Source: Aggregatimonas sangjinii | GTDB lineage: Bacteria > Bacteroidota > Bacteroidia > Flavobacteriales > Flavobacteriaceae | Assembly: GCF_005943945.1 (NCBI RefSeq) | Contig: NZ_CP040710.1 | Span: 2,429,001 to 2,493,000, forward strand | Reading direction: 5' to 3' | DNA length: 64,000 nucleotides | Shown: positions 17,656 through 27,807 of the stretch, piece after piece | Layout: each line of letters opens with the position of its first letter | How positions within the stretch are numbered: position 1 is the first letter of the stretch | Translations under genes and position numbers: made by a program | Notes under the pieces: generated by a model | What the model saw: only the letters and a program-made list of their open reading frames with translations | Database searches by the model: none | What the model was told of the DNA's origin: nothing

Positions 17656-18076
17656 CCTAAGTTCCGACTCAACCTTTCCCTACATTATGAATTCGTATAA
17701 TTCAAACAATCAAAAGGAAAGAAGGCGTAAAAAACGTAGCGGACACAGTGAAAATCTTAGATTAAATTCGGATATGAGCAAGTTGTCCATACCCTGGTTT
17801 TGACCTAACAGTGTCTCGAATTATGTATTTCTTCTTAGATTTTAAAAGTTCTACTAAAATATCAACGGACTGTATATAAATGAATTGAATCCCCATATAT
17901 AACTTTACACTTTAATTAAGCCTATGGAAATTTCTGGGCTTTCTTCTCGAATGCTGTGCAAATTCGCTACTTTTAAGCTAGTTCCTCCTGCACGTTACAA
18001 TCTATAAAACCTTTATAAGGCCTAGTGGTGTTAAAAACACAGCTGTAGTTTTCACTCCGACTAAAAATCACGTTAA
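17656..18076. other. Intergenic region with one doubtful 38-codon ORF
   Basis: This 421-bp spacer has no recognisable gene or RNA. An ATG at 17687 opens 38 codons to TGA at 17803, encoding a basic peptide that contains QKERRRKKRSGHSENLRLN. It could be a gene remnant or chance. The AT-rich stretch near 17870-17915 (TATATAAATGAATTGAAT) may hold the promoter of the quinoprotein gene, but I cannot match a clean -33/-7 pair. Confidence 0.3.
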
Positions 18077-20185
18077 ATGAAAAATCAACTAAAACTTTTA
18101 GCGACGTTAGGTGGATTGGCATTAATTGCTGGCTGCCAAACAGAACCGGAAAAAGGATCCTTAGAGCACCTAACCAAGATTTCCGAACGAATCGATGGGG
18201 AGCGATTGCTATCCGCCGATGCCACTCCCCAAGACTGGCTCTCTTACGGCAAAAACTACAAAGAGAATCGGTTCAGTCCTTTAAATCAGATAAATGCGTC
18301 TACCATTGATAGTCTTGGATTGGCTTGGAGCCTCGATTTAGGAACAAGCCGGGGCATCGAGGCTACACCCATTGTAGTCGATGGTATTATGTATTCCACC
18401 GGGCCTTGGAGTATGGTGTATGCCATAGATGCACGAAAAGGGGAATTGATTTGGACATATGATCCCGAAGTTCCGAAGAGCTATGGCGAAAAAGCATGTT
18501 GCGATGTAGTGAATAGAGGTGTCGCCATCTATAAAGGCAAGGTTTACGTCGGAACCCTTGATGGTCGGTTGATAGCGATTAACGCTGCCACTGGGGAAAA
18601 GTCGTGGGAGACTCAGACCTTTGACCAAGCGAAAGGGTATACGATTACCGGGGCTCCAAGAATAATCGATGGTAAGGTCATTATCGGAAATGGCGGCGCG
18701 GAATATGGTGTGAGAGGATTTGTAACTGCCTATGACGCCCTAACCGGCGACGAAATTTGGCGTTTCTACACGGTTCCCGGTAATCCTGACGAAGGATATG
18801 AATCGAAAGCAATGGAAGAGGCCGCCAAAACATGGACCGGCGAATGGTGGAAATTCGGTGGTGGCGGAACCGTCTGGGACGCTATGGCCTACGACCCCGA
18901 ACTTAATCTGCTTTATATTGGCGTTGGTAACGGCTCGCCGTGGAATAGGGACATTCGAAGTCCGGAAGGCGGGGATAATCTATTCTTATCCTCCATTGTG
19001 GCGCTGAATCCAGCGGATGGCACCAAAGAATGGCATTATCAAACAACTCCCGGCGACAGTTGGGATTATACCGCTACCCAGCATATAATTTTAGCAGATT
19101 TGGAACTAGACGGAAAGCTGCGAAAGGTTTTGATACAAGCACCCAAAAACGGTTTTTTCTATGTTATCGATAGAACCAATGGGGAATTTATTTCCGGCGA
19201 ACCCTACGTGTACGTAAACTGGGCCGAAGGTATTGATAAAGCAACGGGACGCCCTATTGAAACGAGTTTTGCCCGATATTCCGATACCAATTCAGAAATC
19301 GCGCCTTCGCCCGTGGGCGGGCATAATTGGCAGCCCATGGCTTTTAGCCCATCTACAAAACTGGTCTATATTCCAGCCCGTGAAATGGCCATGTTCTATG
19401 GGCAACCCGAAAATTTTTCCTTTATCGATGATGGCAAAAGTTGGAACACGGGTTCGGCATATAATGCCACAAAAGCAGTACGCCTAGATACGCTAAAACG
19501 CGGAACTTTTGGTAAACTGATCGCTTGGGACCCCATTGCACAAAAGGAGGTTTGGAGCGTTAAACATGCCACCCCGTGGAATGCCGGCGTTCTAGCGACC
19601 GAAAATCTGGTGTTTCAAGGAACGGGTCTTGGCGATTTCGTAGCCTATGATGCCCGATCGGGCGAAAAAGTTTGGTCGTACCCTTTAAAGACGGGAATTA
19701 TCGCCTCGCCGATTACTTATGAAATCGACGGTATACAATACGTTACCATTCCTGTAGGCTGGGGTGGCGTCCTGGGACTTTGGATGTCGTTTACGGAACA
19801 AATCAATCCGGGTACTATCTACACCTTTGCCCTAGGAAAAAATGAATCCCTACCTGATTTTCCAAAAAAGGAGTCGAAACAATTGGTCAGCCTTGATTTT
19901 GACGCATCTCCCGAAGAGCTCGAACATGGAAACAAACTTTACGCGCGCTATTGTTCTGCTTGTCACGGCGGAGGCGGCCAAACAGCAGGTGGCGGCACCA
20001 TACCTAATCTAAATTATTCCAAGGCAGCGATATTTGAAATGTTTGCACAGATTGTTACCGAAGGTACTTTTCTGGAAAAAGGAATGCCAAGTTTTAAGGA
20101 CCGTTTGGAAGAACAAGACGTAGCCGACATTAAAAATTACATTTTGTCCAATGCCAAAACGCTAGCGGAGACACAAACTAATTGA
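18077..20185 (+). CDS. PQQ-dependent quinohaemoprotein alcohol dehydrogenase (type II-like)
   Basis: 702 residues. The lipoprotein-like signal (LALIAGCQTE) is followed by an eight-bladed propeller with repeated tryptophan-docking motifs (for example AINAATGEKSWETQ). The vicinal disulphide ACCDVVNRG stacks on PQQ. The catalytic Asp is in GDSWDYTATQ. The residue two after this Asp is Thr where lanthanide XoxF enzymes have Asp, so a Ca2+ enzyme is predicted. APKNGFFYVIDRTNGEFIS is typical of quinohaemoprotein ADHs. The C-terminal domain (about 610-700) has the haem motif CSACHGGG with a Met ligand candidate in KGMPSF. It oxidises alcohols in the periplasm and passes electrons to cytochromes. No PQQ synthesis genes are in this window. 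Confidence 0.9.
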   Translation: MKNQLKLLATLGGLALIAGCQTEPEKGSLEHLTKISERIDGERLLSADATPQDWLSYGKNYKENRFSPLNQINASTIDSLGLAWSLDLGTSRGIEATPIVVDGIMYSTGPWSMVYAIDARKGELIWTYDPEVPKSYGEKACCDVVNRGVAIYKGKVYVGTLDGRLIAINAATGEKSWETQTFDQAKGYTITGAPRIIDGKVIIGNGGAEYGVRGFVTAYDALTGDEIWRFYTVPGNPDEGYESKAMEEAAKTWTGEWWKFGGGGTVWDAMAYDPELNLLYIGVGNGSPWNRDIRSPEGGDNLFLSSIVALNPADGTKEWHYQTTPGDSWDYTATQHIILADLELDGKLRKVLIQAPKNGFFYVIDRTNGEFISGEPYVYVNWAEGIDKATGRPIETSFARYSDTNSEIAPSPVGGHNWQPMAFSPSTKLVYIPAREMAMFYGQPENFSFIDDGKSWNTGSAYNATKAVRLDTLKRGTFGKLIAWDPIAQKEVWSVKHATPWNAGVLATENLVFQGTGLGDFVAYDARSGEKVWSYPLKTGIIASPITYEIDGIQYVTIPVGWGGVLGLWMSFTEQINPGTIYTFALGKNESLPDFPKKESKQLVSLDFDASPEELEHGNKLYARYCSACHGGGGQTAGGGTIPNLNYSKAAIFEMFAQIVTEGTFLEKGMPSFKDRLEEQDVADIKNYILSNAKTLAETQTN

Positions 20186-20250
20186 CCGGTAAATAGATGA
20201 AAGCTCCTTGATTTCATACTAATATAGCATCTCACCAAAACCAATTAACA

Positions 20251-21648
20251 ATGCTCCAAAAACTCGGAGAAAGAGCAACCATCTTTTTCCAAAAATATAT
20301 GCCCAACGCATTTGTTTTTGCAATGTTGTTGACAATTTTAACCGGAGTAACGGCATTTTTCTGGTTAGAAACGACACCCTTGGAAATCATTAAGGGATGG
20401 TACGGCGGTTTTTGGAACTTGTTGGAGTTCGGGATGCAAATCGTACTGATCATCATTACAGGTTTTGCTATCGCTTTATCGCCTATCGTCAACAAAGGTA
20501 TCGATGGGTTGACCAATTATATAAAAACATCCCGACAGGTATACTTTTTTGTAGTACTTATCGGTACTTTACTCGCATTGGTCAGTTTTGGATGGATCGT
20601 TATCATCTGTGTCCTGGCAAGGGCGTTGGCACTGCGCGTACAAGGTGTTAATTATCCGTTTTTGGTGGCTTGCGTCTATTTTAGTTTTGGTAGTTGGGTT
20701 TCCGGTCTTTCAAGTTCCATTCCGCTTTTATTGGGCACCGAAAAGAACTATTTGATCGAGTCCGGAGTCTTGACGGAAATCCTTCCAACATCGCTTACCT
20801 TGGGCTCTACATTAAATATGGCGATGATCGTTCTGTATGTCGTCTTCGCGCCCTTGATGATTCTTTTGCTGATTCCGAAAACGAAACACTTCAAGCAAAT
20901 TAATACTATGTTGGATGGCTCGATCAATAAAAACGAACTATCGATCAAAGAAGAAGCCGCAAGTATGAATTCAGCAGTCGTATCCTTTTCCGATAGATTG
21001 AATAACGCCATCTGGCTTCAGTTTTCCATAGCGTTTATGGGATTAGTGTACATCTGCTATCATTTTTACACCAAAGGTTTTCAATTGGACTTTAACATCA
21101 TGATCTTTATTTTTCTAATATTGGGATTGGTATTGCACAAATCCCCGATGCGCTATGTGATTGCCATGAAACGATCGAGTAGCAATGTGTCCGGAATACT
21201 TTACCAATATCCTTTTTATGCCGGCATTATGGGCATTATGCTCTACACCGGTTTAGGTGAAAAATTTGCAGAACTATTGGTATCGGTAGCCTCGGTTGAC
21301 ACCTATCCGTTCTTCTCCTATTTGACCGGCGGAATCATGAATTTCGCCATCCCCTCGGCAGGTGGGGAATTTGCGGTTGTGGGACCAAGTATTATCGATG
21401 CCGTTAAGAATTTCGGAACAGGATTACCGGCGAGTGAGGTCACGGCAATGATATCGAGGGCTTCCTTAGCGATTGCATACGGCGAAAGCCTGTCCAACGC
21501 CTTACAGCCCTTTTACCTGTTGCTGGTATTTCCGATTATGGGCAAAGGAATCAAAATTCAAGCGAGGGATGTCATGGGGTATTTGATCATTCCATTCATC
21601 GTTTTTTTTATCCTTCAGTCTATTCTAGTGACTTGGGTTCCCCTATAA
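20251..21648 (+). CDS. AtoE-like short-chain fatty acid transporter
   Basis: 465 residues with about 12 hydrophobic segments. The start, MLQKLGERATIFFQKYMPNA, is typical of the TIGR00366/AtoE family, as are the internal motifs SFGSWVSGLSSSIPLLLG and SAGGEFAVVGPSIIDAV. It is an inner membrane symporter thought to import short-chain fatty acids such as butyrate or acetate. It sits 65 bases after the alcohol dehydrogenase on the same strand, so the pair might handle alcohol oxidation products, but this is inference from position. Confidence 0.85.
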   Translation: MLQKLGERATIFFQKYMPNAFVFAMLLTILTGVTAFFWLETTPLEIIKGWYGGFWNLLEFGMQIVLIIITGFAIALSPIVNKGIDGLTNYIKTSRQVYFFVVLIGTLLALVSFGWIVIICVLARALALRVQGVNYPFLVACVYFSFGSWVSGLSSSIPLLLGTEKNYLIESGVLTEILPTSLTLGSTLNMAMIVLYVVFAPLMILLLIPKTKHFKQINTMLDGSINKNELSIKEEAASMNSAVVSFSDRLNNAIWLQFSIAFMGLVYICYHFYTKGFQLDFNIMIFIFLILGLVLHKSPMRYVIAMKRSSSNVSGILYQYPFYAGIMGIMLYTGLGEKFAELLVSVASVDTYPFFSYLTGGIMNFAIPSAGGEFAVVGPSIIDAVKNFGTGLPASEVTAMISRASLAIAYGESLSNALQPFYLLLVFPIMGKGIKIQARDVMGYLIIPFIVFFILQSILVTWVPL

Positions 21649-21795
21649 TCCTTCCCGAAAACTAAAAGGCGTATCTTATGTTCGGAACTCTATCAGGTTA
21701 AAGTGAAAAAAATCAACAGTTTCGAGTAGTTTCAAACTTATCGATAATCCCTTATCTTAAAGCGGAATAAACGAAATACAACTTAAACATCCTCT

Positions 21796-23817
21796 ATGAG
21801 AAATTCAGTATTCATAATGTTGCTTTTGAGCAGCATTATTTGGGCCTTTGGCCAAAATAAAACGAACCTGGAATTGATCGATATTTTTAATATGGAATTC
21901 GTCTCCGACCCTCAAATTTCCCCAGACGGAAATCAAATTGTCTACGTCAGGAATTTTAAGGACGTGATGACCGATAAGAATTTGTCGAATATCTGGGTCA
22001 TCAATTCCGACGGCTCCAACAATAAACCCATAACAACGGGAAACCAAAACGATTTTTATCCCAGATGGTCCCATGACGGGCAAAAAATCATCTTTAAATC
22101 GAATAGGCAGGACGAGCGCATGAAATTGTACGTCATGTGGATGGACACGAAAGAGATGGCACCTTTGACCAATACCCCAAAAGCTCCGGGGCAAGTTTCT
22201 TGGTCACCGGACGACCGCCATCTCGCCATCACCATGTTCGTTCCCAAAAAAGAGGAATCCATCGTAAAAATGCCTGAAAAGCCAGAGGGCGCAAAATGGA
22301 ACACCCCACCTACCTATATCGACAAATTGAACTACAGAGGCGATGGTCAAGGATATATTAAAGGGGGCAATCTGCAGCTGTTCACACTACCCATAGATGG
22401 GGGTTCGCCGAGGCAATTGACCTCGACCGACTTTGACCATGGTGCCCCCGAATGGTCGAAAGATGGCCAAAAACTTTATTTTTCTGCCAATTTTAATCCT
22501 GACGAGGCTTTCGAACCTAATAATAGTGAGATTTACGAACTCTCGCTGGTCGATGGCAGTATAAAAGCGCTAACAGACCGTTACGGTCCGGATACTTCCC
22601 CAAAGGTTTCCCCAGATGGCAAGACCATTGCCTACACAGGTCTTGACGATAAACTTTTGGGCTATCAATTGGACCAATTGTACCTTATGGATTTGAATGC
22701 TGGAACACCAAAATTACTGTCCGGTGGCTTCGACCGAAGCATTTCGAACATACAATGGGCCAAGGATGGTAAGGGACTCTACTTTCAATATGATGACAAA
22801 GGCGACACCAAAGTCGCGCATATTTCGCTTTCCGGAAAGGTTAGCGACAAGGTAGAAAACCTTGGTGGCCTTTCTTTGGGCCGACCTTATAATGCGGGAA
22901 CCTATACCGTTTCCAATACCGGAAAAATCGCTTACACACTCGGTGGAACCGAACACCCGGCCGATTTGGCCGTCTGGGATAAAAAAGGAAGCAAAAGGCT
23001 CACTTTCGTGAATGACGACCTGTTCGCTTTTAAAAAATTGGGTAAGGTAGAAGAACTTTGGTGGAAGTCATCTTACGACCAACGCGACATTCAAGGCTGG
23101 GTAGTGACACCTCCCGATTTCGATGCTTCGAAAAAATATCCGCTGATCCTTGAAATACACGGAGGGCCTTTTGCCAGCTATGGCTCGGTATATGCTGCGG
23201 AAATTCAGGCCTATGCTGCCGCCGGATACGTTGTCCTCTACACCAATCCTAGAGGTAGCAGCGGATATGGTGCCGAATTTGGCAATCTAATCCATCACGA
23301 TTACCCGAACCACGATTACGAAGACCTAATGTCAGGCGTCGATGCCGTTATCGCCAAGGGGTTTGTGGACAGCGAAAAGCTATTTGTTACAGGTGGAAGC
23401 GGCGGTGGCGTGCTTACCGCTTGGATCGTAGGCAAGACAGATCGCTTTAAGGCGGCCGTAGTAGCAAAACCCGTTATCAATTGGACCAGTTTTGTGCTTT
23501 ACGCAGATGGTGCGGCCTTCTTTGCCAAATACTGGTTTGGTAAAAAACCTTGGGAAGACCCGGAAAGTTATTTCAAGCGTTCCCCGCTATCCTATGTTGC
23601 CAATGTAACCACGCCTACGATGCTTTTAACAGGGGAAGAGGATTATAGAACACCCATTGCGGAATCGGAACAATTCTACACCGCCTTGAAACTGGAGGGT
23701 GTTGAAACCGCCTTGGTTCGTATACCGGGTGCCAGTCACGGAATCGCCAATAAACCCAGTAACCTTATCGCTAAGATCGCCAGTGTCCTGGCCTGGTTCG
23801 AGAAATACCAAGAGTAG
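21796..23817 (+). CDS. S9 (prolyl oligopeptidase) family serine peptidase
   Basis: 673 residues with a signal peptide (MLLLSSIIWAFGQ). A beta-propeller of TolB/PD40-like repeats (about 25-420), such as DPQISPDGNQIVYVRNF and WSPDDRHLAI, precedes an alpha/beta hydrolase domain. Catalytic residues are the Ser of GGSGGG near residue 534, the Asp in TGEEDYRTP and the His in GASHGI. It resembles dipeptidyl aminopeptidase/acylaminoacyl peptidases of the periplasm, which degrade imported peptides. HGGPFASYGS forms the oxyanion region. Exact substrate preference cannot be read from the sequence. Confidence 0.9.
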   Translation: MRNSVFIMLLLSSIIWAFGQNKTNLELIDIFNMEFVSDPQISPDGNQIVYVRNFKDVMTDKNLSNIWVINSDGSNNKPITTGNQNDFYPRWSHDGQKIIFKSNRQDERMKLYVMWMDTKEMAPLTNTPKAPGQVSWSPDDRHLAITMFVPKKEESIVKMPEKPEGAKWNTPPTYIDKLNYRGDGQGYIKGGNLQLFTLPIDGGSPRQLTSTDFDHGAPEWSKDGQKLYFSANFNPDEAFEPNNSEIYELSLVDGSIKALTDRYGPDTSPKVSPDGKTIAYTGLDDKLLGYQLDQLYLMDLNAGTPKLLSGGFDRSISNIQWAKDGKGLYFQYDDKGDTKVAHISLSGKVSDKVENLGGLSLGRPYNAGTYTVSNTGKIAYTLGGTEHPADLAVWDKKGSKRLTFVNDDLFAFKKLGKVEELWWKSSYDQRDIQGWVVTPPDFDASKKYPLILEIHGGPFASYGSVYAAEIQAYAAAGYVVLYTNPRGSSGYGAEFGNLIHHDYPNHDYEDLMSGVDAVIAKGFVDSEKLFVTGGSGGGVLTAWIVGKTDRFKAAVVAKPVINWTSFVLYADGAAFFAKYWFGKKPWEDPESYFKRSPLSYVANVTTPTMLLTGEEDYRTPIAESEQFYTALKLEGVETALVRIPGASHGIANKPSNLIAKIASVLAWFEKYQE

Positions 23818-23959
23818 CAGATGCTAAGGATGCCTGTCTCCTCATTGGAGGCGGAATACGTCGCTAGTATCTTGAGAAAGCCCATAGCCTGAATACATCC
23901 CGAATTTCTTTAGCAGAAGGCCAACTAGCTTCTTCTACAATTTCCCTAGCTTTGCCCGT

Positions 23960-25510
23960 ATGGTCAGAAATATCCAAATACGGGTTAGCTTAAAGGAGGA
24001 AGGACAAATCGGGTTGAAGGCCAAAACTGCCAAGCACCTTGGGGTTGCCGAAGAGGAGATAGAAATAAAGGTACAGCGAAGGTCCATAGACGCCCGAAAA
24101 CCAAGCATTTATTTTAATTACAAATTGGAAGTGTACATTAACGAGCCTATGCCGACAACTGGCGGTTATATGTTTGAATACCAAGATGTCTCTAAGGCGA
24201 AGCCCATTCATATTATCGGTTTTGGTCCTGCCGGAATGTGGGCGGCACTGCGTTGTTTGGAGCTTGGTTACAAACCCATTGTTTTCGAACGCGGCAAAAA
24301 TGTACGGGAAAGACGGCGCGACCTAAAGGCCATTAATCGTGACCATATCGTAAATAAAGACTCCAATTACTGTTTTGGGGAAGGTGGCGCGGGCACTTAT
24401 TCTGATGGAAAACTATATACAAGAAGTTTAAAACGAGGGGATGTACGGCGTGTTTTCGAAAGCTTGGTGCACCATGGTGCCACCGAGGAAATTCTGGTGG
24501 ACGCACATCCGCATATCGGCACGAACAAGCTGCCCAAAATCGTTCAAAACATACGCGAAACTATTATCTCGCATGGCGGAGAGGTACACTTTAATACTAA
24601 AGTAACAGATTTTATAATCGAATCCAATCGATTGAAATCCATAGTTTTAAATGATTCAAAAGATTTGGAAGTAGAAAAGGTGATCTTGGCTACGGGTCAT
24701 TCGGCCCGAGACATCTTTTATCTGTTGCAAAAAAAGAAAATAGCCCTCAAAGCGAAGTCGTTCGCCATGGGGGTTCGGGTGGAGCATCCGCAGCATATCA
24801 TCGATTCCATACAATACCATTGCAGAGGGGAACGCCATGAATTGCTTCCGGCTGCAGCCTATAGCCTGGTACACCAAGCAAAGGGTCGCGGGGTCTATTC
24901 GTTCTGCATGTGTCCAGGCGGCTTTATCGTACCAGCCGCTACGTCACCAGGAGAGGTCGTCGTGAATGGCATGTCGCCATCCAAAAGAAATAACCTTTAC
25001 GCCAATTCGGGCATCGTAGTCCAAATAGATGCGGAACGGGACTTATATAAGTATGAAAAATATGGAGAACTGCGCGCATTGGAATACCAAAAAGATTTAG
25101 AACGTTTGGCCTTTACAGCAGGGGGGAGAAGTCAGGTAGCACCATCGCAGCGCTTAACTGATTTTGTGGAAGGTAATTTATCAACGGACCTCAACCCCAC
25201 CTCCTATCAGCCGGGATTGAAATCGGCCCCTTTGCACTCGCTACTTCCCAAACTGATCGGTAGTCGATTGCGTGTAGGTTTTAGCGAATTCGGAAAGAAA
25301 ATGAAGGGGTATTACACAAAAGAGGCCAATATCGTGGGTGTGGAGTCCCGTACCTCATCTCCCGTGAGCATCCCTAGAAACGAGCACTTGGAACACCCTG
25401 AAATCAAAGGCCTGTTTCCTTGTGGGGAAGGTGGCGGCTACGCCGGCGGTATCGTGTCTGCGGCAATGGATGGGGAGCGCTGTGCGGAAGCTGCGTCAGA
25501 AGGGTTATAA
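23960..25510 (+). CDS. FAD-dependent dehydrogenase of the COG2509 type
   Basis: 516 residues. Residues 1-75 form a small alpha/beta domain (NIQIRVSLKEEGQIGLKAKT) typical of this group. A Rossmann motif follows, HIIGFGPAGMWAALRCLELG, then PIVFERGKNVRERRRD and CFGEGGAGTYSDGKLYT. The C-terminus has FPCGEGGGYAGGIVSAAMDG, the second FAD-binding segment. The protein is cytoplasmic. No substrate is known for this family. An upstream 142-bp gap separates it from the peptidase; a 735-bp spacer follows. Confidence 0.87.
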   Translation: MVRNIQIRVSLKEEGQIGLKAKTAKHLGVAEEEIEIKVQRRSIDARKPSIYFNYKLEVYINEPMPTTGGYMFEYQDVSKAKPIHIIGFGPAGMWAALRCLELGYKPIVFERGKNVRERRRDLKAINRDHIVNKDSNYCFGEGGAGTYSDGKLYTRSLKRGDVRRVFESLVHHGATEEILVDAHPHIGTNKLPKIVQNIRETIISHGGEVHFNTKVTDFIIESNRLKSIVLNDSKDLEVEKVILATGHSARDIFYLLQKKKIALKAKSFAMGVRVEHPQHIIDSIQYHCRGERHELLPAAAYSLVHQAKGRGVYSFCMCPGGFIVPAATSPGEVVVNGMSPSKRNNLYANSGIVVQIDAERDLYKYEKYGELRALEYQKDLERLAFTAGGRSQVAPSQRLTDFVEGNLSTDLNPTSYQPGLKSAPLHSLLPKLIGSRLRVGFSEFGKKMKGYYTKEANIVGVESRTSSPVSIPRNEHLEHPEIKGLFPCGEGGGYAGGIVSAAMDGERCAEAASEGL

Positions 25511-26246
25511 TACACTTGTTTTCAGGAATACATCCGTTCGTAGGATTATCTTAGCCCTATACCCAACTTATTAAAAAATTTGTTCGTCCTAAAAAGAAAA
25601 ATCACGTCATTTATTTGCTTGGTAATTGGCATGACGGGCATCGCTCTATCCAAAGAAAAAAAACGTAGACTTTATGATGAATTCCGAATCGGCATTCCCA
25701 ATCCTTTTGAACACTATTATTCCTAAGATTTTTATTTTTCAATATAATCATCTTCATTTGATTATCTAAATATATATAAAGTATTAAATGAAATATCGTA
25801 TTAAGAACTAGTCAGCTCTAATACCCAATTTTATTGTAATGTTAAGGGATGGGATTGAACAAGTTTATTTACGACAGATTCCATTTCCTATCCCAAAATA
25901 TTCTAGGTCGTAAAAACAACCAGATTTTGATTCCAGCGCCTATTCGGACGCTTTGCAGGAACAAATACGACACCTCTAGGAAAATGGTTATCGAGTGGTT
26001 CTCACAATATTGGATATTCTGTTTAACGCACCAAAATTGACAGAGATTGGTATCTGACGTTCTAAAATCGGGTAACCAGAGATTGTAGCGCTAAAGACGC
26101 AGTAGGATTTCAAATCCCAATAGCGTACCGGCCTTCACGCCGACAGCTTGGAAGTTCCAACACTACCGTTCGAAGTATAAACTATCGCCTTTTTCACTAT
26201 ACATTCCTACCTTAAATAACCGTATCTTCGCGGCTTATAAATTTTT
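25511..26246. other. Gene-poor spacer with possible decayed coding sequence
   Basis: No intact gene or RNA is recognisable in 736 bp. Two items may be remnants. A frame from TTG 25580 or ATG 25631 to TAA 25726 encodes LKRKITSFICLVIG followed by SKEKKRRLYDEFRIG, which looks like a short signal-anchored peptide. A frame from ATG 25839 to TGA 26057 reads like protein (DALQEQIRHL and ENGYRVVLTILDILFNAPKL) but contains TAA at 25911 and TAG at 25977. A 63-codon ORF at 25849-26040 overlaps the latter in another frame and is probably a shadow. The last 100 bases likely contain the helicase promoter. Confidence 0.3.
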
Positions 26247-27533
26247 ATGACATTTAAAGACCTCGGGCTCGCTACGCCCATTCTAAAAGCACTCCAAGAG
26301 GAAGGCTACACCAACCCAACTCCTATTCAGGAACAAGCCATACCGATTCTCTTAAAAGGCAAAGACCTCCTCGGGGTTGCCCAAACAGGTACCGGAAAAA
26401 CCGCTGCCTTCGGAATTCCTATTCTACATCACTTGTACGAGCGGATCAGCCTTAGGCAAAACAAAAGAAAAATCAAAGCCTTGGTGGTCACCCCGACCCG
26501 AGAACTGGCTATCCAGATTGGAGAGAGTTTTACGGCATATGGGAGGCATACCGGCCTTCGAAGTACTGTAATATTCGGTGGTGTAAAACAGGGCAAACAA
26601 GTAAATGCCTTACGAAATGGGATCGACATCCTAGTAGCCACACCTGGCCGGTTACTTGATTTAATGAACCAAGGCTATATTACCTTTCGCGATTTGGAAT
26701 TCGTCGTTCTCGATGAGGCCGATCAGATGTTGGATATGGGTTTTATTCATGATATCAAAAAAATCATCGCCGCCCTACCCCCAAAAAGACAGTCGCTTTT
26801 CTTTTCGGCAACGATGCCCAAGAGCATCGTTGAACTCTCACGAAAAATGTTGGGCGATTTTGAGCGGGTCACGATAAAGCCCGAACAAGCTACGGCGGAA
26901 AAGGTAGAACAAGGTGTTTACTTTGTCAGTAAGGGCAACAAGCCAAAACTGCTGATACACCTACTGCAACAACGGCCCGACGATTCGGTTTTGGTATTTT
27001 CCAGAACGAAACATGGCGCCAATAAGATTGTCAAAAAGTTGGCACAGGACGACATTCGATCTGCCGCCATACACGGGAATAAATCCCAAGCTGCAAGACA
27101 AAAAGCCTTAGGCGCTTTCAAAGATGGTAAACTCAAAGTATTAGTGGCCACCGACATCGCCGCCCGCGGTATCGACGTAGAGGAGCTATCCATGGTGGTC
27201 AACTACGATCTACCAAATGTTTCGGAAACCTACGTGCATCGGATTGGAAGAACGGGTCGTGCCAGTGCTAGTGGAATCGCCCTGTCGTTCTGCATGTCGG
27301 AAGAAAGGCCTTATTTGCGGGATATAGAAAAACTGATCAAGCAGGAGGTGCCCCGATTGGGAGAACATCCCTTTATGGAAGATGCCCAAGAAGAAGAACC
27401 GACTACGCAAAGAAGACCGCAACAACGCTCCAGAAATGCCAACCGTAACCGCTCGAGCAGCTCGAACTATCGGGGTCAAAATAATAAGAATAGAAATCGA
27501 AACAAAGGAAACAGGTCCAGGGGAAGGGATTGA
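26247..27533 (+). CDS. DEAD-box RNA helicase, RhlE-like
   Basis: 428 residues. It begins [15 protein letters not shown], with the Q-motif residues in [12 protein letters not shown]. Walker A is AQTGTGKT, motif Ia PTRELAIQ, motif [11 protein letters not shown], motif III SATMP, motif [11 protein letters not shown] and motif [11 protein letters not shown]. Residues about 375-428 are a basic, Arg/Asn-rich tail with [19 protein letters not shown], typical of RhlE homologues that bind structured RNA. It likely aids ribosome assembly or RNA decay, including in the cold. The preceding spacer is AT-rich but no thermosensor element could be identified. Confidence 0.93.
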   Translation: MTFKDLGLATPILKALQEEGYTNPTPIQEQAIPILLKGKDLLGVAQTGTGKTAAFGIPILHHLYERISLRQNKRKIKALVVTPTRELAIQIGESFTAYGRHTGLRSTVIFGGVKQGKQVNALRNGIDILVATPGRLLDLMNQGYITFRDLEFVVLDEADQMLDMGFIHDIKKIIAALPPKRQSLFFSATMPKSIVELSRKMLGDFERVTIKPEQATAEKVEQGVYFVSKGNKPKLLIHLLQQRPDDSVLVFSRTKHGANKIVKKLAQDDIRSAAIHGNKSQAARQKALGAFKDGKLKVLVATDIAARGIDVEELSMVVNYDLPNVSETYVHRIGRTGRASASGIALSFCMSEERPYLRDIEKLIKQEVPRLGEHPFMEDAQEEEPTTQRRPQQRSRNANRNRSSSSNYRGQNNKNRNRNKGNRSRGRD

Positions 27534-27807
27534 TTAACCGGCTTGAAAATTAATTTGGGCAACGCTACGTTGCAATATTTTAAACTCTTTCCAAGACCTC
27601 TTTTCCCATAAAATGACAGCTACTATCCCCATTTTCCAGAAAATAGCTGCCTTCGAAGACATTTGCTAAAAATGCACAATCCCCGATAGTACAGTATTAA
27701 TCTAACTTATCCTTTTGGAAATAATAGGCATAAAAGTGACTTTCGGATTTTCGTTCTAAAAAGGGAAAACCCATATCTTTATCCAAATAACCAATCACTA
27801 TTAAATT

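Noticed and set aside
17687-17803. 38-codon basic ORF in the 17656-18076 spacer
   Set aside because: No family, no ribosome binding site and low-complexity basic composition; kept only as a note in the spacer entry.
18077-20185. Lanthanide-dependent (XoxF-like) enzyme
   Set aside because: Thr occupies the position where lanthanide enzymes have an extra Asp (WDYT and not WDYD).
25849-26040. 63-codon ORF in the 25511-26246 spacer
   Set aside because: Overlaps a more protein-like interrupted frame and has no recognisable motif.
26041-26200. tRNA-like or small RNA gene
   Set aside because: No T-arm consensus or cloverleaf could be folded by eye.
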